Shown here in pieces: positions 41,847-48,765 of a stretch of DNA of 48,765 nt. The translations under genes and the position numbers were made by a program. The stretch spans positions 1 to 48,765 of the forward strand of contig NZ_BAFY01000324.1 in the NCBI RefSeq assembly GCF_000308555.1, read 5' to 3'. Position 1 is the stretch's first letter, and the number at the start of each line of letters is the position of its first letter. Below the pieces are notes generated by a model. That model did not search any database and was not told the DNA's origin. It saw only the letters and a program-made list of their open reading frames with translations. The stretch is from Nocardia cyriacigeorgica NBRC 100375. GTDB taxonomy: Bacteria > Actinomycetota > Actinomycetes > Mycobacteriales > Mycobacteriaceae.

Positions 41847-42040
41847 CTAACCGCAGCTTCGCAGTCACCGGGCCGCCTGCACGCGCCCGTATCCGTGCCT
41901 GACAGCCGTGGTCGCGGTCGGCGGATACAGCAGCGCGACGGTGTCGATCCTGAAGCCGACATCGTGCGGCGCCCTGGTTCGCCGTGCGGCGCATCTGATC
42001 GATCTCGTTGACCCTTTCCCACCCGCACTAGGAGTTCTCG

Positions 42041-43726
42041 TTGCAGAACGGATTCCCACCGATGGTCGTCGCGCTCGCGGTTGCTGTCGGGCTCGTACTT
42101 CCGACACAGGAAGCGGCGGCGGCTCCCCCCGAAGCGCCTCACCAGTGCCAGTCGGGTGTATCCGATGAACCGCCCTGCAATCCGTACCTGGCACCGGACG
42201 GCGGAACCCACCGGGACGGGTACCGCCAACAGTCCTACCCCTACCCGACCGCCCCGGACGGGCAGTATCGTGCCGAGCACGCGTTTCTTCCCGGGGTAGT
42301 ACCGATCTGGGCGTATGAGTCGACGCCGTACCCCAATGGCGAGCGGGTCATCTGGGCGTCGATGTCGGGGACCAACCAGGTGGTCAAGCTCGACCAGAAG
42401 AGCCTGCGCACATACGCGACGACGCCACCGGTCGCCGCCTCGGCGAGTGTCGGAACCGCCTATTACGAACTGAATTCGAACAACCAGGTCATTCGGATCG
42501 CCGACCGGGCGGTCGAGGCATTCGGAGACGTCGACCCGGCGATACCTTCCTCGCCGATCCGCAGCGTCGCCCGATACTCGATTCCGGACGAATTCTTCTG
42601 CCGGGCAGAGCAACTGACCGGCGTCGCACATACCTACGACGGTCGCCTCGTGGTGGGAACAGAGTTCGGCGACATGATCGTGTTGCCCGCCGATCCGACG
42701 GAATGGCAGACAAGTGGCGTGCTCGCGCACTATTCCGTCAACGGACCGCGCTGCGACGACCCTGCCGTGCCCGAAGCCGATCTCGAACAGCTCACCAACA
42801 ACTTCGCCGTCGACGAGGACGGTGGTATATATCCGGCCACGACCGCGGCGCAGTACCGATTGGATTGGGACGGTTCGGCCCTGGCCGCAACGTGGCGGAC
42901 CGAGTATCAGACCTCCCCGACGCCGAGCGCAGTCTCGCTGGGACGTGGTACCGGATCGACACCGACCCTGATGGGAACCAGCGCCCAGGAGGATCGCTTC
43001 GTCGTCCTGACAGACGAGCAACCCGTCCGGAACCTAGTGCTCATGTGGCGAGACGAGATTCCCGCCGATTGGACACCCATCGCCCCGGGCCGGGACCCAC
43101 GCATCGCCTGCGAAGTCGAGATCGACTTCGGTGACGGCCGAACCCGCACAACCACCGAGCAATCTGTCGCAGTCGCCGGACACTCCGCCGTCGTCGTCGA
43201 CAACCAGCTACAGAACGACGAGCGGTACGCGGCGATGCCCCGATACAACCGCGTCGCCGCCAGCGGGCTCGCCGGCGGCGATCCCGCGCAAACGGCGCAC
43301 GGGGTCGCGCGGGTCGACTGGGACCCGCAGACCCGATCGTGTCGCACCGTGTGGGAAAACCCGACAGCCAGCTTCCCCAACGGGGTTCCGATGATCTCCC
43401 GCGGTTCGGATGTGGTGCTCGGCAATTCGCTTCAGGTTCAGCCTGATGGACGTGCGGTATTCGGTGTCCACGCGCTCGATCTGGGCACCGGAGAGTCCCG
43501 GTGGTTCGTGCCGGGCGCTGCGCAGGAGTGCGCACCTGGTGTGGTGGCGGGGTTGCTGGCAACCGGCACATCGACCGTGTCCGGCGAGATGGCGAACAAT
43601 GTCCCCACACTGACCGGGGGCAATGCCTGTGAGAACGGTTTCTATTCCGGCATGACAATGGGATCCGACGGCAGTATCTACACCGGAACTATCGCCGGGA
43701 TCTCACGGTTCGCCCCCAAGGGATAG
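42041..43726 (+). CDS. Secreted protein, distant member of the GTTPTLMG family
   Basis: A 561-residue exported protein starting at TTG 42041, preceded by AGGAG. The signal peptide is MVVALAVAVGLVLPTQEAAAA and lacks a lipobox Cys, so the mature protein is free. It shares with the two lipoproteins the blocks NPYLAPDGGT-, AVDEDGGIYPATTAAQYRLDWDG, GTGSTPTLMGTSAQEDRFVVLTDEQPVRNLVLMWRDEIPADW and a beta-strand-rich, propeller-like plan. Extra Cys residues (CRAEQL, GPRCDD, CENGF) suggest disulfides. An operator of the TGTAGTC type lies upstream, which links it to the dioxygenase operon. Its substrate is unknown. Confidence 0.78.
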   Translation: MQNGFPPMVVALAVAVGLVLPTQEAAAAPPEAPHQCQSGVSDEPPCNPYLAPDGGTHRDGYRQQSYPYPTAPDGQYRAEHAFLPGVVPIWAYESTPYPNGERVIWASMSGTNQVVKLDQKSLRTYATTPPVAASASVGTAYYELNSNNQVIRIADRAVEAFGDVDPAIPSSPIRSVARYSIPDEFFCRAEQLTGVAHTYDGRLVVGTEFGDMIVLPADPTEWQTSGVLAHYSVNGPRCDDPAVPEADLEQLTNNFAVDEDGGIYPATTAAQYRLDWDGSALAATWRTEYQTSPTPSAVSLGRGTGSTPTLMGTSAQEDRFVVLTDEQPVRNLVLMWRDEIPADWTPIAPGRDPRIACEVEIDFGDGRTRTTTEQSVAVAGHSAVVVDNQLQNDERYAAMPRYNRVAASGLAGGDPAQTAHGVARVDWDPQTRSCRTVWENPTASFPNGVPMISRGSDVVLGNSLQVQPDGRAVFGVHALDLGTGESRWFVPGAAQECAPGVVAGLLATGTSTVSGEMANNVPTLTGGNACENGFYSGMTMGSDGSIYTGTIAGISRFAPKG

Positions 43727-43963
43727 CGCGCCGGCCGGAAACATCAGGTCTCGCGAGCTAGCGGAATCGTCGCGGGCACTCGGCGCGCTGATCGCGGAGT
43801 CGCTCGCGACGACGGCGACCGAGTAGCGGCCGGGGCAGGAAAGCGGCCGAAGGTTCCCGTCCACCGGGAGACGTTGTTGGGAGCCTGTCGCATCGAACTT
43901 ACTGTGACTCCGGCCACTGGGACGCCCCAGTAGGGCCGAACCGATATCCAGTAGGGAGTCCCT

Positions 43964-44680
43964 ATGAACCTGATGAAGTCTCGCCTGTTCGCGATGATCG
44001 CCACGGTCATCGCGGCGGTGGCGGTGATGGCCGCCGGTGCAGGTAGCGCGGCCGCGGCACCGCAGACCGGGGAAATGTTCCTCACGTTCGTCCGGCACGG
44101 CGAATCGGCCGGCAACAATTCCGGGCTGATCGACACGTCGGTCCCGGGCCCCGAGCTGACCGAGAAGGGGCGGGCGCAGGCCGCTGCGGTCTCCCAGCTG
44201 CTGGCCGATTGCAAGTTCGACGGCGTCTACGCATCGACGATGGTGCGGACCCAGCAGACGGCGGAGCCGACCTCGCAGCTGTGCGGTCATTCCACCGTCG
44301 TCGAAGAGGGGCTGCACGAGATCGAGGCAGGCATCTACGAGGGCACCCCCGAAAAGGATGCGCGCGAGGGCTACTTGGCCGCACCGATCCAGTGGCTGCA
44401 GGGCAACCTGGACGCCAGGATCCCCGGCTCGATCAACGGCCACGAGTTCAAGAAGCGCATGGATAACTCCCTGCAGGACATCAAGGACCGCGGCAGCAAG
44501 CGCGCGGTGATCTTCTCCCACGGCGGCGCCATCATGTTCTGGACACTCATGTCCGTCTCGAACCCCGATATGAGCAAGCTGCAGACCGACCCGCTGCACA
44601 ACACCGGCCGCGTGGTCGTGAAGGGCACCCCGGCGAAGGGCTGGAAGCTCGTGTCGTGGGACGGCCACCCCGCCGGCTGA
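43964..44680 (+). CDS. Secreted histidine phosphatase family protein
   Basis: A 238-residue branch 1 histidine phosphatase with a signal peptide (LFAMIATVIAAVAVMAAGAGSAAAA). The catalytic RHG motif is in FLTFVRHGESAGNN, and the second catalytic His is in AVIFSHGGAIMFWTLM. LTEKGRAQAAAVSQLL and STMVRTQQTAEPTS are typical phosphoglycerate-mutase-like segments. It acts outside the membrane on a phosphate ester that cannot be deduced. An inverted repeat TAGGGA-G-TCCCTA overlaps the start codon and contains the ribosome-binding site. Confidence 0.88.
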   Translation: MNLMKSRLFAMIATVIAAVAVMAAGAGSAAAAPQTGEMFLTFVRHGESAGNNSGLIDTSVPGPELTEKGRAQAAAVSQLLADCKFDGVYASTMVRTQQTAEPTSQLCGHSTVVEEGLHEIEAGIYEGTPEKDAREGYLAAPIQWLQGNLDARIPGSINGHEFKKRMDNSLQDIKDRGSKRAVIFSHGGAIMFWTLMSVSNPDMSKLQTDPLHNTGRVVVKGTPAKGWKLVSWDGHPAG

Positions 44681-44745
44681 ACCCGCCATCTCGGCGTGCC
44701 GACCGCCCAGAACCGCCACTGACGCCGTCGGGGCACACAATCTGA

Positions 44746-44806
44746 ACCTGCGACCGCTTGACTCCCAGTCAAGCGGTCGCAGGTCGTAACCCCTTCAGCC
44801 CAACGC
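44746..44806 (+). other. Degenerate tRNA-Pro 3' half, possible old attachment site
   Basis: From 44757 the sequence aligns without gaps to the tRNA-Pro(GGG) 3' half at 19852-19896 and to the 5' anticodon stem expected for that tRNA. Shared blocks are CTTGACT, GTCAAG, GGTCGCAGGT and TCAGCCC; the differences are in the anticodon and T loop, so it is not a functional tRNA. It also contains an 18-bp inverted repeat, ACCTGCGACCGCTTGACT (44746-44763), with its exact complement at 44767-44784. Confidence 0.6.
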
Positions 44807-44809
44807 AGG

Positions 44810-44845
44810 AGAATTGCCCTCCGGCCTGCACCGGAGGGCAATTCT
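44810..44845. terminator. Perfect 15-bp hairpin beside the old attachment site
   Basis: AGAATTGCCCTCCGG and its exact complement close a 6-base loop. It stands in the same position relative to the degenerate tRNA copy as the tRNA terminator does at 19896-19933, though the sequence differs. A tRNA terminator origin is likely. From here to 45159 nothing else was recognised. Confidence 0.65.
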
Positions 44846-45159
44846 GTAGTTCGACGATACGAAGTCTCGGGTACGCGGACGGCTGCCCAGCTCCTTCGGA
44901 GCGGACCTGTTCGAACGTCTAGCCTGGAGCCCTATCGCGGTGCCATCGAACCGCCCTTTAGGCATTCGGCCGCATAATCCATCGAACCGTCGTCAAAGAT
45001 GCCGGTCCCGGGTTGATAAAGGTCCAGTCAGCGCAGCCCACCAATTTCTTGTCACCGCTACCCGAGGGCGGCCGTATGGGTCGACCGAATTCGGATAAGG
45101 GTTGGGTTGCTGATCGACGGGATTCACCGGCGTAGTCGCGACGGCGGACCGACCCGTTA

Positions 45160-45468
45160 GTGGCGCCGGCGCGAGCCCGAATCCACGCCTCCGAGGGCGA
45201 AACCGCAGAAGCGCAGCACCGCCTATGCCTGGCCGACCGGGCAGCGGAAGCGGCCGACGACCACGAACCACCCGAGGCCGGCTACTGGTACACCCCCGGA
45301 TTCGTCGGCCTCCAACGGGCCATAGTCCTACGGGTGCTCGGACAGGAAGATAGAGCGAGAGACGAAGTACGGGCCGCAGTGGACGCGTTACCAGAGGCGC
45401 ACCGGCGCGCCGCGTGGGCGACGAAGTGGAGACGAGCGGCGGACGGTGTGACCGACATACCGCGCTGA
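45160..45468 (+). pseudogene. C-terminal fragment of a TPR-containing regulator
   Basis: 102 residues, Ala/Arg-rich, with helical pairs such as EAQHRLCLADRAAEA and YWYTPGFVGLQRAIVLRVLGQEDRARDEVRAAVDALPEAHRRAAW. They resemble the last tetratricopeptide repeats of actinobacterial XRE-type helix-turn-helix regulators. The DNA-binding domain and earlier repeats are absent, so it is probably a remnant. It lies just outside the old attachment site and was perhaps truncated by an integration or excision. The gap to 45703 holds nothing recognised. Confidence 0.5.
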
Positions 45469-45703
45469 TAGGAGAGGCGTGGAGACTCCCAGCAACACGA
45501 CTCCGAATAGCCCGCACCAACGTTTGAACCGACGCTGATTCTCTCGCCGCAACACGACCTCTATACCCACGATCGTGGCCTAGTGTTGGCCATGCTCGAC
45601 CGCCATGGACAGATACGAGTCTGGTAGACAGACTATTTCAACCACTCGTACCATGGCCGAGCAGATCGCCGGTGTACAGGACGCATAGCAGGGGCAGCCC
45701 AGC

Positions 45704-46675
45704 ATGATCGATATTTCGGTTTCACCGTCGTTTGAAGTACCCTACGATGCCTACGCGTTTCCCCGTTCGGTTACTCCTCGGGGCCAACTCAGCTTTGGGA
45801 CCGACGAGCTGGCGCACGCACTCTTCGCCACGGGACGGGCACCCGGTGAGCAGCACAGATACGGCAGAGCATCGACCTGGGAATGGCTGCATCGAACGTC
45901 TCTTATCCCGGCGTATATTCGCCGTCGACCTGGTGGGGCTCTTACCCGTTCGCGACTGGCGACCGAACTCGATCGGTCCGAGCTCGTCGGCCTCTCCTAC
46001 GCCCTAGGAACCGCGATGACAGCGATATTCTGCCGCCAAGTCTTGAACGTAAGCCACCTGCTACATATCGACCGCTACGCGTCGACGTACGCAGTCGGAT
46101 TCACCAAAGGCCGCAAGCGTGCGGACCTGATCGGCCGTGCTCCCTCAGGATGGGTTGTGGCCGAAGCGAAAGGGCGTTCACGCGCCATGGAACGCACGCT
46201 CCGCCGCAAGCTGGTCGAACAGAAGCGTTCTGTGCTGTCGATCGAGTCCACCCCGCCCTCGCTCGCGTTGGGATGCGTCGCCTCATTCCCCGATGGGCGG
46301 GACATGATCGTTCAGGCTTTCGACCCAGAGGAGCCCGACGTGGATGCGATATCTCTCGACGAGTTGACGCGAGACCAGTACCTGTACGCGTATTACCTTC
46401 CCCTTATCAACACCATCGAGTCCGGCGATCGCATCGACCGCGGGTCAGCAGCGACACCATTCGAGCAAGCCGACTTCGGCAGGTTTCGCGTACAGGTCGG
46501 ACTCATGAGAGAGATCGCCGATCTAGTCAGGGAGTCCACCTCGCCATGGCGCCTCACCGGTTTCAGCGACCAAGTCGACGCGCATCTCGCATCAGCTCGG
46601 GAACGCGGAATCACCATGTTTTCTGACGGATCTCGTATTCGAACAGACTGGACAGAAGTCATGCAGGCAGACTGA
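45704..46675 (+). CDS. Uncharacterised protein with PD-(D/E)xK nuclease-like motif
   Basis: A 323-residue soluble protein. The central segment KGRKRADLIGRAPSGWVVAEAKGRS has Asp141, then Glu154-Ala-Lys156 after a hydrophobic strand, the D-x(n)-ExK pattern of restriction-like nucleases. The following RTLRRKLVEQKR helix also fits that fold. Before it are FGTDELAHALF and helices with ATELDRSELVGLSYALGTAMTAIF. The C-terminal third (DQYLYAYYLPLINTIES, FRVQVGLMREIADLVRES) is helical. I do not recognise the family. It is a single gene with lower G+C bias than its neighbours, placed beside the old tRNA-Pro attachment site, so a defence or DNA-processing role is plausible but unproved. Confidence 0.65.
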   Translation: MIDISVSPSFEVPYDAYAFPRSVTPRGQLSFGTDELAHALFATGRAPGEQHRYGRASTWEWLHRTSLIPAYIRRRPGGALTRSRLATELDRSELVGLSYALGTAMTAIFCRQVLNVSHLLHIDRYASTYAVGFTKGRKRADLIGRAPSGWVVAEAKGRSRAMERTLRRKLVEQKRSVLSIESTPPSLALGCVASFPDGRDMIVQAFDPEEPDVDAISLDELTRDQYLYAYYLPLINTIESGDRIDRGSAATPFEQADFGRFRVQVGLMREIADLVRESTSPWRLTGFSDQVDAHLASARERGITMFSDGSRIRTDWTEVMQAD

Positions 46676-46971
46676 GCTGAGCAAAGTCACAGCGTCGCAG
46701 TCGATTCGCGAGCTAATCGTCAGAGCCCCCCACGATTAGCGATCACCGTCCGACATCACAATTCTCGCTCGCTGTTCCACGATTGGCGAACTCGTAGTCG
46801 GGAACCTGAGGATGACGGCACCGCCCTTCGGCGCGCTCCCTTATGGTTGACACGGATTCAATCCTTGCCAAGTCACGGCCTACTGTTGTCGAGGCCGCGG
46901 CTGCGCGGTGAAAAATCCACTTTACGGGGCCGCGCCGGGAAGAAGCCGGACCTGCCCGACCGCCCTCTCGC

Positions 46972-48453
46972 TCAGCTGAAGACGTAGTCCTTCAACGGAA
47001 AATGCCCACTGCGCCACGCAGCTTCAACGGTCGACGCAGGCCGCAATGGCACGTCCCCGTGCTTGTCGAAGTAGTAACTGTTGGCGGTGGCGCAACTGTC
47101 CTGCCAGAACACTTGGCCGCCACGGCGGGCGAGCATTTCGCGGAAGTAGCGGTCGTTGGCTTCCTCGGTGACTTCGATGCGGGCGGCGGCGGTGGCGCGG
47201 GCGTGGTGCAGGCAGCGCAGGATGTGGCGGGTCTGGTTCTCGATGAGGGTGAAGTAGGACGCGCCGTTGTAGCCGTAGGGGCCGATGATGGAGAAGAAGT
47301 TGGGGAAGCCGGGGACGCTCACACCTTCGTAGGCTTGCAGGCGGTTGTGGTCCCACCAGGTTTCGAGGTCGCGGCCGCCGATGCCGTGCAGATCGTAGGT
47401 GGGCATATTGCCCGATTCCATGACTTTGAAGCCGGTGGCGAGGATGAGGACGTCGGCGGTGTGTTCGGTGCCGGACTCGACGCGCACACCGGTGGAGGTG
47501 ATCTCGCTGATCGGTGTGGTTTCCAGGGTGACGTTGGATCGGTTGAAGGTCGACAGGTAGTCGTTGGAGAAGCTGGGGCGTTTGCAGCCGAGCGCGTATT
47601 TCGGGGTCAGCGCTTCCCGCACGACGGGGTCTTTCACCTGGCGACGAAGGTGGGCCAGTCCCGCGCGTTCGCCGATCGCGGCGGTCGGCAGGGAACGGTG
47701 GTAGTGGGCGGCGAGCGGGAAGGTGAATTCGACGTAGGTCTGGCTCACCAGCCGGGTCAGGGTGCGGCCACCCGGGATTCTCATCGCCAAGCGCACGGGC
47801 AGCGGCAGCGGCATATCGGGGCGCGGCAGGCACCAGATCGGGGTGCGCTGGAACACCGTCAGATGCGCTACCCGCGGAGCGATCTCGGGTATCACCTGCA
47901 CGGCCGAGGCGCCGGTGCCGATGATCGCGACGCGCTTGCCGCGCAGGTCCTGGCTGTGGTCCCAGCGGGAGGTGTGCATCGTGACGCCGGCGAAGCTGTC
48001 GATCCCGGCGATGTCGGGGAGCTTGGGCCGGGTGAGCACGCCGGTCGCGCTGATCACGAAACGCGCGGTCAGGTCGGCACCGTCGGCGATGTGCAGGATC
48101 CAGCGATCGCCGTCCTCGTCGAAGTCCGCGCCGGACACGGTGGTGCTGAAACGAATTCTGGGACGCAGCTGGTATTTGTCGACGCACGATTCGGCGTAGG
48201 CCTTGAGTTCGTGCCCCGGCGCGTAGACCCGCGACCAATCGGTGCGCTGTTCGAAGGAGAACTGGTAGCTGAACGACGGAATATCCACGGCGACACCGGG
48301 ATAGGTGTTCCAATGCCAGGTCCCGCCGACGCCGTCGGCGTCGTCGACGAGCAGGAAGTCGTCGAACCCGGCGTTGCGCAACGCGATCGCCGCACCGATG
48401 CCGGAGAACCCGGCACCGACGATGATGATCTCGTGATCGACGGCGGTGGTCAT
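46972..48453 (-). CDS. FAD-dependent monooxygenase, Baeyer-Villiger/group B type
   Basis: A 493-residue flavoprotein. The FAD-binding GxGxxG is in HEIIIVGAGFSGIGAAIALRNAG and the NADPH-binding one in KRVAIIGTGASAVQVIPEIA. FAGVTMHTSRWDHS is the FxGxxxHxxxW(D) fingerprint of Baeyer-Villiger monooxygenases and related group B enzymes. LLVDDADGVGGTWHWNTYPGVAVDIPS is also characteristic. It would insert oxygen into a ketone or oxidise a similar lipophilic substrate in the cytoplasm. It overlaps the upstream gene by ATGA and is the second gene of that operon. The gap from 46676 to 46971 holds no gene that I can see. Confidence 0.9.
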   Translation of the reverse strand: MTTAVDHEIIIVGAGFSGIGAAIALRNAGFDDFLLVDDADGVGGTWHWNTYPGVAVDIPSFSYQFSFEQRTDWSRVYAPGHELKAYAESCVDKYQLRPRIRFSTTVSGADFDEDGDRWILHIADGADLTARFVISATGVLTRPKLPDIAGIDSFAGVTMHTSRWDHSQDLRGKRVAIIGTGASAVQVIPEIAPRVAHLTVFQRTPIWCLPRPDMPLPLPVRLAMRIPGGRTLTRLVSQTYVEFTFPLAAHYHRSLPTAAIGERAGLAHLRRQVKDPVVREALTPKYALGCKRPSFSNDYLSTFNRSNVTLETTPISEITSTGVRVESGTEHTADVLILATGFKVMESGNMPTYDLHGIGGRDLETWWDHNRLQAYEGVSVPGFPNFFSIIGPYGYNGASYFTLIENQTRHILRCLHHARATAAARIEVTEEANDRYFREMLARRGGQVFWQDSCATANSYYFDKHGDVPLRPASTVEAAWRSGHFPLKDYVFS

Positions 48454-48765
48454 GCGATCTCCTTCGACCGAGTGGGCAGGCCAGCGGGGACGAGTTCGGG
48501 CGGGTTGTGCGTGCGGCCCGGGCCGGCTACCCTGCGCACGATATGTCCGTCATCCTCGGCGTAGACGATGATGTCGACCCGGTGCTCGATCCCGTCGACG
48601 GTGCGCACACCCAGCGGGACCAGTCGCGCGATCGGCCAGGTCACCAGGGTGCAGTGCGGTTGCCCGAGGGTGCGGTAGTAGCTGTTGTGCACCACGACCC
48701 CGGCCGCCTCATCGGGGGTGAGCCGGTGCCGCAGCCACGAATCACGCACCTGCAGACGTAGATTG
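48450..48765 (-). CDS. Gene of unknown function coupled to the monooxygenase (partial)
   Basis: About 105 visible residues run in from the right edge (…LQVRDSWLRHRLTPDEAAGVVVHNSYYRTLGQPHCTLV…GIEHRVDIIVYAEDD…). A GTG at 48749 could be a start, but the frame is open to the edge and probably continues. The stop overlaps the ATG of the monooxygenase gene (ATGA), so the two products are coupled. The fold appears mixed beta, like small domains found beside or fused to flavin monooxygenases. No family is assigned. Confidence 0.55.
   Translation of the reverse strand, partial: NLRLQVRDSWLRHRLTPDEAAGVVVHNSYYRTLGQPHCTLVTWPIARLVPLGVRTVDGIEHRVDIIVYAEDDGHIVRRVAGPGRTHNPPELVPAGLPTRSKEIA

Noticed and set aside
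44746..44806. A functional tRNA at the second attachment-like site
   Set aside because: The D arm and acceptor 5' strand are absent, the T loop lacks the TTC consensus, and the 5' side is a palindrome of the 3' side.
47002..48564. A 520-codon open frame opposite the flavin monooxygenase
   Set aside because: It is the mirror of a high-GC coding frame. The minus-strand product has both nucleotide-binding motifs and the BVMO fingerprint, while this one has only Gly/Val-rich shadow sequence.
1..48765. CRISPR array
   Set aside because: No set of regularly spaced direct repeats with unique spacers was seen in any gap; the only tandem repeats are the TAGA units at 39207 and the two 11-bp copies at 19740.

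Overview
The window is high-GC actinobacterial DNA. Its gene families (secreted glycine-zipper proteins, DUF1254/DUF1214 lipoproteins, DUF3159 membrane proteins, many TetR regulators, a Baeyer-Villiger-type flavoprotein) suggest a mycolate actinomycete such as Nocardia. The genus is an inference from gene content, not from a marker gene.

Region 1 (start to about 19.9 kb) is the right part of an integrative, probably conjugative, element. It carries a lipoprotein gene, then a sulfide/persulfide detoxification operon behind two CsoR/CstR-type operators: a metallo-beta-lactamase/rhodanese fusion, a rhodanese with a DUF2892 membrane part, a TauE/SafE exporter, a thioredoxin and an apolipoprotein N-acyltransferase. 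Next come a cytosine methyltransferase broken by a stop codon, a MobF relaxase/helicase (TraA), a DprA paralogue, a small membrane protein, a zinc-binding small protein coupled to a DNA adenine methyltransferase, and a ParB-like protein. The region ends with a two-gene Gabija-like module (OLD-family ATPase/TOPRIM nuclease plus UvrD-like helicase). It stops at a 45-nt copy of the 3' half of tRNA-Pro(GGG), the expected right attachment site. The intact tRNA and the integrase should lie left of the window.

Region 2 (about 19.9 to 44.8 kb) holds secreted and envelope proteins. They include two DUF1254/DUF1214 lipoproteins, three related secreted proteins with a GxTPTLMG motif, three glycine-zipper secreted proteins, two DUF3159 and two DUF202 membrane proteins, a PhoD-like phosphatase, a TauD-type dioxygenase, and a formylglycine-dependent sulfatase with its activating enzyme. 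TetR/PadR regulators are interspersed. Two sets of operators can be read directly: TGTAGTC-N4-GACTACA at 29.7, 33.3 and 41.8 kb, and TAAGTCG-N3-CGACTTA at 22.9 and 25.1 kb. Each probably joins dispersed genes into a regulon. The region ends at a degenerate second copy of the tRNA-Pro 3' half (44757-44806), so it may be an older island in the same tRNA locus.

Region 3 (44.8 kb to the end) has a truncated TPR fragment, an orphan protein with a PD-(D/E)xK nuclease-like signature, and a flavin monooxygenase coupled to a gene that runs off the right end.

At least five reading frames are broken by single-base indels in short G or C runs. This is either real decay or systematic sequencing error, and it affects how several genes should be read.
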